Assembly: GCA_938008535.1 (NCBI GenBank)
Contig: CALLKF010000096.1
Span: forward strand, 1-64,000
From: an uncultured Saprospirales bacterium
GTDB taxonomy: Bacteria; Bacteroidota; Bacteroidia; Chitinophagales; JADIYW01
DNA length: 64,000 nt
Direction of reading: 5' to 3'
The position numbers and the translations under genes were made by a program. The first letter of the stretch is position 1, and every line of letters begins with the position of its first letter. The notes beneath the pieces are model-generated. The model saw only the letters and a list, made by a program, of their open reading frames with translations, did not search any database and was not told the origin of the DNA. Of this stretch, positions 39,279-47,539 are shown in pieces.

Positions 39279-39701
39279 TTACAATCTCTTTTTTCTAAAA
39301 AAAGATTTTATCAATTCTGATGCTTCTTGTTCTAGCAAACCACCTTTTAATTCAAATAAATTAGGTTGCGTCTTTTTATGTGAACTATCAAAAGCTGCGA
39401 ACACTACTTTGGCAATTTGTGCTTCGCGAATGGCACCGGTACACATCATGCATGGCTCTAACGTAACGTATAAAGTGCACTTGTCTAAATATTTATTTCC
39501 TAAGAAATTACACGCAGCTGTTATCGCTAAAATTTCTGCATGCGCTGTCGGATCGTTTAATTTCTCTATTTGATTATAACCTTTTCCAATAATCTGATTT
39601 TCGCAAACAATTACTGCGCCAACTGGTACTTCGTCTTCATCAAATGCATTTTTTGCCAGTTTTAACGCTTCTAACATATAAAATTTATCAAAATCTATCA
39701 T
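39279..39701 (-). CDS. tadA: tRNA-specific adenosine deaminase
   Basis: A 140-residue zinc deaminase that converts A34 to inosine in tRNA-Arg(ACG). The active-site set is complete: HAE in DPTAHAEILAI (His and catalytic Glu) and PCxxC in LEPCMMCTGAI. The GAVIV and NPFDS-type segments (here AFDSSHKK) also fit TadA/guanine deaminase-like proteins. Length is somewhat short of the 167-residue E. coli enzyme but usual for this phylum. It stands alone with its promoter towards the tolC gene. Confidence 0.88.
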   Translation of the reverse strand: MIDFDKFYMLEALKLAKNAFDEDEVPVGAVIVCENQIIGKGYNQIEKLNDPTAHAEILAITAACNFLGNKYLDKCTLYVTLEPCMMCTGAIREAQIAKVVFAAFDSSHKKTQPNLFELKGGLLEQEASELIKSFFRKKRL

Positions 39702-39816
39702 TCTTATTCATTCTAAATTTGAAGATAGAACTTTTAAGCGTATTTTTACATTCTAAAATTGGTGTAATAATTTAAAAACTTTCTACACTAATCATCTATA
39801 AAAAAATAACTACAAA

Positions 39817-41250
39817 ATGCCATTTAGATTTTATAAAATTCTTTTTCTGCTTTTTTTTATTGTTTGTTTTCAATTTTCAAATGCACAAGAAATTTGGGAT
39901 TGGAAGAAATGCATTGAATATGCAATGCAAAATAATTTACAATTAAAACAAACTGATTTAAATGTAAAATTAGAAGAAATAAATCTTCAAAAAAATAAAT
40001 TAAATTTTACACCAAGTATTAATGGAAGTTCTAATTACAATTTACGAATTGGAAATAATTTTAATTTCTTTTCTGGTGCTTATGAGCGTCAGTTAGTGCA
40101 TTACAATGATTATGGAATTAATCTTTCGCAACCAATTTTTGACGGTTTGATTACACAAAACAGCGTTCAAAAAAGTAAAATAGATTTAGAAGCATTAAAA
40201 CTAGATCAAGAAGTTTTAAGAAATAATATCCAATTGCAAATTCTAACTGCATTTTTAAATATCATGAATGCAAACGAACAATTGAATCAAACAATTAAAC
40301 AAAAAGAAAGCACGCTAGAGCAGTACCAACACACAAAAACATTAATAGATGCTGGTGCAGCAGCCGAAAAAGCGTTATTAGATATTGATGCACAACTAAC
40401 AACCGAAGATTTATCTATTTCGCAAGTAAAAAATCAATTGGAGTTAACCTACTTAAATTTAAAAATTTTATTACAACTCGAACCAAACAAAGAAATCAAA
40501 GTAAAAATTCCAGAATTACCAAACGGAATTGAAATTCAGGAATTGGCATCTTTACAACGTATTTACAGCGATGCATTGACACTTCGACCAGAAATTAAAA
40601 GTGCTGATACAAAAATAAAATCTGCTGAAAAATCTATCAAAATTGCAAAAGGAAATAATTATCCAACGTTGAGTTTTGTTGGAAATTTAAATACTTTTTT
40701 TACTAGCCAAAGTAAAAATAGCAAACAAGAAATTTCAACTACCGAATTTACACCAATAGGATTTGTTGAAAATACAACTACATTAGTTTTGCAACCAAAA
40801 GTAAATACTACTCAATCAAAAAATCCATATTTTAATCAATTAAAACAAAACCTTAATTATGCTTTTGGTTTAAGTTTAAATGTTCCGATTTACAATAAAT
40901 TTTTAACACAATCAGCAGTAAAACAAGCAAACTTGCAAGTACAATTATCGCAATTACAAAAAAAACAAGCTGAAACGGATTTGTTTAATACCATTAGTCA
41001 GGCATATTTAAAATCGCAAGCTGCCATTGAAAATTTTAAAGCAGCAAAGAAAAATTTTGAGACCGCAAAAAAATCGTATGATTATGCTGTAGAGCGCTTA
41101 AATACTGGTAGTATCAATCAGTTAGAAGTGAATTTATCTAAAAATAATTTGGCAAGTGCAGAATCAAAATTAACGCAAGCAAAATACGAATTTGTGTTCA
41201 ATACAAAAGTGTTGGATTTTTATCAAGGAAAAAATATTACGTTAGAATAA
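39817..41250 (+). CDS. TolC-family outer membrane efflux protein
   Basis: A 477-residue exported protein; the signal peptide ends near NAQ. Two repeats of the OEP fold are visible: CIEYAMQNNLQLKQTDLNVKLEE with SINGSSNYNLRIGNNF, and later LNYAFGLSLNVPIYNKFLTQSAVKQANLQ. Each has long helices and barrel strands. TolC trimers form the outer-membrane duct of type I or RND exporters. It is 14 bp upstream of a HlyD-type adaptor and surely co-transcribed with it. No pump or ABC gene follows. Confidence 0.9.
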   Translation: MPFRFYKILFLLFFIVCFQFSNAQEIWDWKKCIEYAMQNNLQLKQTDLNVKLEEINLQKNKLNFTPSINGSSNYNLRIGNNFNFFSGAYERQLVHYNDYGINLSQPIFDGLITQNSVQKSKIDLEALKLDQEVLRNNIQLQILTAFLNIMNANEQLNQTIKQKESTLEQYQHTKTLIDAGAAAEKALLDIDAQLTTEDLSISQVKNQLELTYLNLKILLQLEPNKEIKVKIPELPNGIEIQELASLQRIYSDALTLRPEIKSADTKIKSAEKSIKIAKGNNYPTLSFVGNLNTFFTSQSKNSKQEISTTEFTPIGFVENTTTLVLQPKVNTTQSKNPYFNQLKQNLNYAFGLSLNVPIYNKFLTQSAVKQANLQVQLSQLQKKQAETDLFNTISQAYLKSQAAIENFKAAKKNFETAKKSYDYAVERLNTGSINQLEVNLSKNNLASAESKLTQAKYEFVFNTKVLDFYQGKNITLE

Positions 41251-41264
41251 GGAAATATATAAAC

Positions 41265-42632
41265 ATGAAAAACAATAAATTACTTTATAGTTTACTTGCT
41301 GTTGCAATTGTAGGAATAATTTGTGCTGTTATTTTTGGCAAGAATAAGAAATCCAATGGCACTGAAGTTGAAATGCAAACAGTTGCCACGCATGATATTG
41401 TGCAAACGGTAACTGCAAGTGGAAAAATATATCCTGAAGAAGAAGTTAAAATCAGTTCAGATGTTTCTGGTGAAATCATTGAATTGTATGTAAAAGAAGG
41501 TGACAGTGTAAAAAAAGGACAATTATTGGCACGTATCAAACCAGAAAGTTACCAAGCAAATGTAGAACAAAGCCAAGCGCAATTAGATAATACCAAAGCG
41601 CAACTTTCTACTGCACAAGCACGCATAGCACAAGCAAACGCTATTGTAGCACAAGCACAAGCTCAATACATAAACTCGCAAACTGCTTATACAAGAGCGC
41701 AAGAATTATTGACAAAAAAAATAATCTCTAAAGCTGATTTTGAAAGTGCAGAAGCTGCCTTGAAAACATCAAAAGCAAATGTAGAAAGTGCTAAAGCTGA
41801 TGTAGAAGCTGCGAAACATACAGCAGATGCTGCAGGTTACACAATTAAAGCATCGAATGCAGTAATTAAAGAAGCGCAAATTAATTTGAATAAAACAACG
41901 ATATATGCGCCAATGAGTGGTGTGGTTTCTTTGCTAAATGTAAAAAAAGGCGAAAAAGTGGTAGGAACTTTACAAATGAGTGGCACCGAAATGATGCGCA
42001 TTGCTAACTTCGACAACATGGAAGTTAGAGTTGATGTAAGTGAAGGTGAAATTACAAAAGTAAAACTCGGTGATACTGCTGAAATTGAAGTAGATGCTTA
42101 TTTAGATAGAAAATTTATTGGTATTGTTTCATCAGTTGCCAATACTTCAAAAGGTGCAAGTGGTAGTTTAGTAAGTACAGATCAATCGACCAATTTTGTA
42201 GTAAAAATCAGAATTGATAAAAGTTCTTACAAAGATATTTTAGAAGAAACCAGCAAGCCATTTTTGCCAGGTATGTCTGCAACAGTTGACGTGAAAACAA
42301 AGAAAAAATTTGGCGTGGTTGCTGTACCAATTCAAGCAGTAACTACTAAAGATACTGTGTATAACGGCACTACACATACCAAAGAAATCATTTTTGTAAA
42401 TGAAAATGGAAAAGCTAAATTAACAGAAGTAAAAACTGGTATTCAAGATGATACCTATATTGAAATTACGAGTGGTTTAACTGGTAAAGAAAAAATTGTC
42501 ACTGGTCCATACAACGTGCTTTCTAAAGATTTAAAAAATGGCACAGCAATTAAAGAAATAACAGAAGCAACAAAAAAGAAAAACGAAGAAAAAGAGAAGA
42601 AAAAAGCTGAAGACAAAGACGAAGACAAGTAA
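41265..42632 (+). CDS. efflux periplasmic adaptor (HlyD/MacA type)
   Basis: A 455-residue membrane fusion protein: N-terminal anchor (NKLLYSLLAVAIVGIICAVIFG), lipoyl half (ISSDVSGEIIELYVKEGDSVKKGQLLARI), a long coiled-coil hairpin (about 85-195, AQAQYINSQTAYTRAQELLTKK), lipoyl second half, beta-barrel, and a membrane-proximal domain near 350-420. The tail is a Lys/Glu-rich stretch. This matches MacA-like adaptors that join TolC to an ABC transporter. The next gene is on the other strand 6 bp away, so the expected ABC subunit is missing from the locus. Confidence 0.9.
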   Translation: MKNNKLLYSLLAVAIVGIICAVIFGKNKKSNGTEVEMQTVATHDIVQTVTASGKIYPEEEVKISSDVSGEIIELYVKEGDSVKKGQLLARIKPESYQANVEQSQAQLDNTKAQLSTAQARIAQANAIVAQAQAQYINSQTAYTRAQELLTKKIISKADFESAEAALKTSKANVESAKADVEAAKHTADAAGYTIKASNAVIKEAQINLNKTTIYAPMSGVVSLLNVKKGEKVVGTLQMSGTEMMRIANFDNMEVRVDVSEGEITKVKLGDTAEIEVDAYLDRKFIGIVSSVANTSKGASGSLVSTDQSTNFVVKIRIDKSSYKDILEETSKPFLPGMSATVDVKTKKKFGVVAVPIQAVTTKDTVYNGTTHTKEIIFVNENGKAKLTEVKTGIQDDTYIEITSGLTGKEKIVTGPYNVLSKDLKNGTAIKEITEATKKKNEEKEKKKAEDKDEDK

Positions 42633-42638
42633 TTCTGT

Positions 42639-43355
42639 TTATCCAAAAAAATTATACTTTACGATGCAATACAGCGCGCGAAAGGCGTCTTTCATTCCAA
42701 TTTTTTTACCTTCTTCGTACGTTCTTCCATAGTAAGAAATACCAACTTCATAGACTCTGATTTTTGGAATTTTTGACATTTTTGCTGTTACTTCTGGTTC
42801 AAATCCAAATCGGTTTTCTTTTAAATCGATACTTTGTATAATTTCTCTGCGAAACATTTTGTAGCAAGTTTCCATATCGGTTAAATTCAAATTTGTTAGC
42901 ATGTTAGAAGCAAATGTCAGCATTTTATTTCCAATAGTATGCCAGAAAAACAAGATGCGATGCGGTTTGCCACCCATGAAACGCGAGCCATAAACCACAT
43001 CAGCAAAGCCATCTAAAATAGGTTTCAGTAAAATATTAAATTCGTTCGGATCGTATTCTAAATCAGCATCTTGAACGATTACGAAATCACCTGTAGCACT
43101 TTGAATACCAGTACGTAAGGCAGCACCTTTGCCTTTGTTGATGTCGTGTTTTTTGTACACAATTGAAACACTAGGATTTGCTTGCTGAAACGCCAAAACT
43201 TGCTGTTCTGTTGAATCTTTTGAACAATCATTCACAACAATAATTTCTTTTTCAATGCCATTAATCAATTGCACAGCATCTATTTTTTGCAAGATGTTTT
43301 GTATAGTATTTGCTTCGTTGTACGCTGGAACTATGATGGATAATTTTTCAGGCAT
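42639..43355 (-). CDS. GT2 glycosyltransferase, DPM1-like
   Basis: A 238-residue family 2 glycosyltransferase. It has LSIIVPAYNEANTI at the start, VVNDCSKDSTEQ, NKGKGAALRTG, the metal site VIVQDADLEYDP (DAD) and VVYGSRFMGG. There is no C-terminal GtrA-like membrane domain, so it is the soluble dolichol-phosphate mannosyltransferase type that uses a GDP- or UDP-sugar and a polyprenyl-phosphate. The later NRFGFEPEVTAKM segment is conserved in this subgroup. It could feed an oligosaccharide or lipid-sugar pathway. It follows the SGNH membrane gene by 43 bp on the same strand. Confidence 0.88.
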   Translation of the reverse strand: MPEKLSIIVPAYNEANTIQNILQKIDAVQLINGIEKEIIVVNDCSKDSTEQQVLAFQQANPSVSIVYKKHDINKGKGAALRTGIQSATGDFVIVQDADLEYDPNEFNILLKPILDGFADVVYGSRFMGGKPHRILFFWHTIGNKMLTFASNMLTNLNLTDMETCYKMFRREIIQSIDLKENRFGFEPEVTAKMSKIPKIRVYEVGISYYGRTYEEGKKIGMKDAFRALYCIVKYNFFG

Positions 43356-43398
43356 TATTTTATAATTGCAACAAAAATAAAGATTTTAATGTAATAAT

Positions 43399-44625
43399 TT
43401 ATGGAATCCAGGAATCATCTTTTAATCGTTTAAAAATAGAATCCGTTACCATTTGTTGAACCTTAACGCTTGGATGACCATCTAAAGTGCTCACTATTTG
43501 CTGTCTGCGTTTTAGCTGATTGCAAATTGGCATTGCATCCAAATAATTTAAATTAGTTAGTTTGAGCTGCTTAATAAATTGTTGATAATAGTAAGCTGCT
43601 TTACTATCTTCATTTCCAGGAAAAGGAAACGATACAATTAGCAACTTAATTTGGTGTTCTTTTAATTCTTTATCAATCATTAATAAGTTGGAAAAATGTT
43701 TTCTTAATTTGGCTGAATCTGAGTATGGATAGTTTGGAATTTCATTTATTTGCGTATTTATTGTACCAGAAAGAATACCTGCAATTCCGCGCACAGCATC
43801 GCCAATAATGGTATACGAAAGGAAATTTATAAAGAATGATTCTTTAATAAAAAAATCAACAAATCCATTGCTGTTATTGATTTCTTCAGCTTCCTCAATT
43901 TGATTTGTTTCGTCGTTATTGTCTAAATATTCCAAATCATTTGGAACATGTACTAGAATTAATTTATCATATTTATACGGAAAGTTTTTCAATCGATCAA
44001 ATTCATCTGTTGTGGTTGAACCATTCTTCCCTAAATTAAAAACACGATACGAATTTCCTAATTTTTTTTCTAATAAGTTAGACATTCTGTCTTGCACATT
44101 TTTGGTGCCATGTCCAGCCACATAACTATCACCAAGCATTACCATTTTATTTTTCAACGTATCTGTTGATGCGTTGTAAGGTTCGTCTCTGTAGCCAATT
44201 TCATTACGTTGCCAGTATTTATTAAACCATAATTTATTGCAATAAGCATAACCAGTTCCTTGACTAATTGGCATATACATAAAGACAATTTCAAATGCCA
44301 AAAAAAGTAGTGTTACTGAGTAAATCAACAACATTACATTTTTAATTTTAGTAGAAATAGTTAATCTAAAAAAATGAAGAAAAGAATAAAACAACAACAG
44401 CATTGAAATAATCAATAAAACAGTACGTTTATGAATTCCTTCTTGAGCATCGAGTGATTGAAAGACTAATTTTTCTGTATCGCGAAAAACAAATAACCAT
44501 AACTGAATGGCAACTAAAACAGGAATGATTGTTTTTAAAATAGGTATAAATTTATTTGCAACTACAGGATTACTACCTACAGTTGTATTTTTCAAATCAC
44601 CAGTTTTGTTTTTTTTATTTTTCAT
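43399..44625 (-). CDS. membrane SGNH/GDSL-type hydrolase
   Basis: A 408-residue protein with three N-terminal membrane helices (about 25-125: PILKTIIPVLVAIQLWLFV, RTVLLIISMLLLFYSFLHFF, VMLLIYSVTLLFLAFEIVF) and a periplasmic SGNH domain. Block I is KMVMLGDSYVAGHGTKN (GDS with the putative Ser). Later blocks contain LILVHVPNDLEYL and DGHPSVKVQQM (D-x-x-H). Such proteins often acetylate or deacetylate cell-surface polysaccharide or lipid. I start at ATG 44625; the upstream TTG at 44664 has no good signal. It is adjacent to a glycosyltransferase, which fits polysaccharide work. Confidence 0.75.
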   Translation of the reverse strand: MKNKKNKTGDLKNTTVGSNPVVANKFIPILKTIIPVLVAIQLWLFVFRDTEKLVFQSLDAQEGIHKRTVLLIISMLLLFYSFLHFFRLTISTKIKNVMLLIYSVTLLFLAFEIVFMYMPISQGTGYAYCNKLWFNKYWQRNEIGYRDEPYNASTDTLKNKMVMLGDSYVAGHGTKNVQDRMSNLLEKKLGNSYRVFNLGKNGSTTTDEFDRLKNFPYKYDKLILVHVPNDLEYLDNNDETNQIEEAEEINNSNGFVDFFIKESFFINFLSYTIIGDAVRGIAGILSGTINTQINEIPNYPYSDSAKLRKHFSNLLMIDKELKEHQIKLLIVSFPFPGNEDSKAAYYYQQFIKQLKLTNLNYLDAMPICNQLKRRQQIVSTLDGHPSVKVQQMVTDSIFKRLKDDSWIP

Positions 44626-44680
44626 TAAGAAAATTGCACGATAATATATCGAACAAAAATACAAAAAGCAATAATCAAAA

Positions 44681-47512
44681 TTATTTATTCTTTCCTTTTA
44701 TCCATCTTTCAGCTATGCTTCCTTTTCTCTCTAAATCAAATAACATAGAACCATAATAAATAGCACCAACTTTTGGCGAACCGTACGCTTCAATATGTTG
44801 GTTGTTGTAGATATTTGAGCCACCAACTTGCAGCGTAAACCATCGAGGAAATTCATACGAAATCTGCATATCCAACATATGGTAACTTGGCACTAAGCCA
44901 TCGCCAAAAGTACTTTCCCATTGGTATTTATCTACCCATTTAAAATTCAAACCAAAACCTAAACCTTTCCAAATGCGTTGCGCACTTAAGCCAATATTGA
45001 ATTTATGTTTAGATGTATTAAAACCAGGAATAATTGGATCAACTAATTTTTTTGTATTTAAATCTGAATACGTGTAATTCACTGCAGCTACTATACTTTT
45101 CCAAATATAATAATTCAAACCAATCGAAGCACCATACGCATTTACATGTTGTCGCGCATTAACTGGTCGCTGATATAAACGAGTATATGCATTTTTTAAC
45201 ATAGCATCATTTCCAGCTTCGGTTCCAATAATAATATCTTCAGCTGATGGAATATAATATCGGATATCGCCAATAAAATTAAAATACCGATTTAAATATG
45301 CTACAAAATCAATGTATAATTTTTTTACTACAACTCCACGATATCCAAATTCGAAAGAGTTTACTTGTTCTGGTTTTAATTTATCAAATTTTACTACTTT
45401 TAATAAATTATAATTTGGAACTAAGTTCGTGTTGTAATCTGCCTGAAAATCTTTTACCGATTGAAATTCATAACCAGTAACTCCATTTAAATTTCCTAAT
45501 AAATTGATAGCACCTAAATTGAGTGAAATGTATTGATTCTGAAGCGTTGGCGCACGAAATGCTTGTTGATAAGAGAAACGAATGGAATGATTTTTATACG
45601 TACCAATTGCTGAAATTCTCGGAGAAAACTGCACTTTGAAATTCTTAGATTTATCGATGCGTGCTGAGCCAACAATTTTCAAATGCTTATCAAAAAGCTC
45701 TACTGTTAATTGTGTGTATCCACCAACTTCATAGGTTTTTAAATCCTGAAACTTTGCTTTTAAATTTGGAGAACCATCTGCTAAAGTATCTGCTTTATTT
45801 AAAAGTGTATCAAAGAAAATAGAACCATACGAACGAGGAATAAATAAACGATAAGACACACCAGAAATCCAGTTTATATTATGTTTGAAAGTATGATTGT
45901 AAGAAGCTTCTACATGGTGCATCGAAGATTTATCCTGAAATTTTGCACCAGTAACCAAATTGGCATCATTTACAATTATATTATAAGCAGAATCAAATGC
46001 AGCCGTTCCAGGTTGTAAAAATGCACCATCAAACGCTTTCTGCAATGCGTACGCACGCGTAGTTAACACATCAGCTTCATTTGGGTCATCTTTGAAACCG
46101 TTTGTAAATTCAGACAGTTTTCCAAAATATTCTCTAACGAAATTAGAAACATAATTAGCAATTCCAATCTTAGAAAGGTTGATAGCACCAAAAACCATAT
46201 CATACGATTTACCAGCATTTTCTTGTGTTGTGTAATATTTTACTTGTAATCCTTTGTAATCAAACTGCACTTTGTGTTGTTGAAATAAAATATTTTTTAT
46301 GTTGTAACGATTAGAACCTTGATAGACTGCTGTGCCACGACCGAATTTATACTGATATTCAATCTGCATATCTTTTATAGGTCTCGCGTATAATGCAAAT
46401 GCAGCTTTTATGCTTTCTGTTTTTCCGTCAGATAAATCTTTTTCTCTGTAACCAGGTGCATTTACGCGTATGGTTCCTGGAAAAGCCACAGGAAAAAAAT
46501 CTAAATATGCATTCAACGCTCTAAATTGACGTGCTTTTGCAGTATCATCACTGAATTGTAATTTCCGAACAATAGTACTTACATTAACATCGGTACCAAC
46601 ATCACCATATACATTTGCAACAGAATCGTCGGCAACCCAATCATTTGCACGAAAATATTGTGCAGCTATTTTAAAGCCAACAATATCACGTCCATGTTTT
46701 TTCTTTCCAAATGCGTTTGCATATCGCACTTGAGCATCTACCATTTGTCGAGAGCCACCTTTAATTTTTACTTGTAAATTTTTATAATCGAACGGATTTT
46801 TAGTTTGCATACTCACAATTCCTTGAAAAGCATTTGCACCATATAAAGCAGACGATGCACCTGAAATAATCTCAACACTTTCTAAATCCAAATCAGATGC
46901 ACCAACTAAATTACCAACTGGAAAATTTAAACCAGGTGCTTGATTGTCCATTCCATCAATAAATTGAACTACACGAACAGGTGCAGTAGTGTTGAATCCA
47001 CGTGTATTAAATACTTGAAAACCCATACTTGAAGTAGTAATATCGACATCTTTTAAATTACCTAAACTTTGATAAAAGTTACCAGATGCAACACTTTGTA
47101 TTTGTTTTGAATTTAATTTTTGAATAGATGATGGTGATGTTTGAATACGTTCACTTAATCGCGAAGCTGAAATAACGACATCATTACTTACTCTGATTTC
47201 TTCTGATTGTAAGGATGCATTAATATTTTGATTAGGTTCTGTAATATCTATTTGTTGAGTTGCAAAACCAAGATATGTAATTTCCAATTTTGCTGGCAAA
47301 GTAACCGCTGCTTTTATTTCAAAATTTCCATCTAAATCAGTAACTGCACCAAAGTTGGTTCCAATAATTTGCACATTAGCACCAATTAATGCTTCTTTAT
47401 TTTTATCGGTGATTTTTCCTTTTACAGTAATATCTTCTGCATGTAATGCATTTGTAATAAAAGAAAATAGTAAAATGAAAAATAATTTTTTAAGATTATT
47501 TGCTTGATTCAT
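44681..47512 (-). CDS. TonB-dependent receptor
   Basis: A 943-residue outer-membrane transporter. The signal peptide (about 25 residues) is followed by a CarboxypepD_reg-like domain (ITVKGKITDKNKEALIGANVQIIG). The plug begins near NDVVISASRLSERIQTSP and has FNTRGFNTTAPVRVVQFIDGMDNQ and VEIISGASSALYGANAFQG. The barrel occupies the rest and ends in LVPSYHMLDMQISYEFPRWF and an aromatic strand. Substrate is unknown. It is one of two genes in the same direction 27 bp after the S15 peptidase, so it may import products of that enzyme. No SusD partner is adjacent. Confidence 0.92.
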   Translation of the reverse strand: MNQANNLKKLFFILLFSFITNALHAEDITVKGKITDKNKEALIGANVQIIGTNFGAVTDLDGNFEIKAAVTLPAKLEITYLGFATQQIDITEPNQNINASLQSEEIRVSNDVVISASRLSERIQTSPSSIQKLNSKQIQSVASGNFYQSLGNLKDVDITTSSMGFQVFNTRGFNTTAPVRVVQFIDGMDNQAPGLNFPVGNLVGASDLDLESVEIISGASSALYGANAFQGIVSMQTKNPFDYKNLQVKIKGGSRQMVDAQVRYANAFGKKKHGRDIVGFKIAAQYFRANDWVADDSVANVYGDVGTDVNVSTIVRKLQFSDDTAKARQFRALNAYLDFFPVAFPGTIRVNAPGYREKDLSDGKTESIKAAFALYARPIKDMQIEYQYKFGRGTAVYQGSNRYNIKNILFQQHKVQFDYKGLQVKYYTTQENAGKSYDMVFGAINLSKIGIANYVSNFVREYFGKLSEFTNGFKDDPNEADVLTTRAYALQKAFDGAFLQPGTAAFDSAYNIIVNDANLVTGAKFQDKSSMHHVEASYNHTFKHNINWISGVSYRLFIPRSYGSIFFDTLLNKADTLADGSPNLKAKFQDLKTYEVGGYTQLTVELFDKHLKIVGSARIDKSKNFKVQFSPRISAIGTYKNHSIRFSYQQAFRAPTLQNQYISLNLGAINLLGNLNGVTGYEFQSVKDFQADYNTNLVPNYNLLKVVKFDKLKPEQVNSFEFGYRGVVVKKLYIDFVAYLNRYFNFIGDIRYYIPSAEDIIIGTEAGNDAMLKNAYTRLYQRPVNARQHVNAYGASIGLNYYIWKSIVAAVNYTYSDLNTKKLVDPIIPGFNTSKHKFNIGLSAQRIWKGLGFGLNFKWVDKYQWESTFGDGLVPSYHMLDMQISYEFPRWFTLQVGGSNIYNNQHIEAYGSPKVGAIYYGSMLFDLERKGSIAERWIKGKNK

Positions 47513-47539
47513 TTGGTTTGGTTTTTAGTTAGTAAAAAA

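Noticed and set aside
42780..42800. GGTTCAAATCC, resembling a tRNA T-arm
   Set aside because: It lies inside the glycosyltransferase gene, and no acceptor stem or anticodon arm is near.
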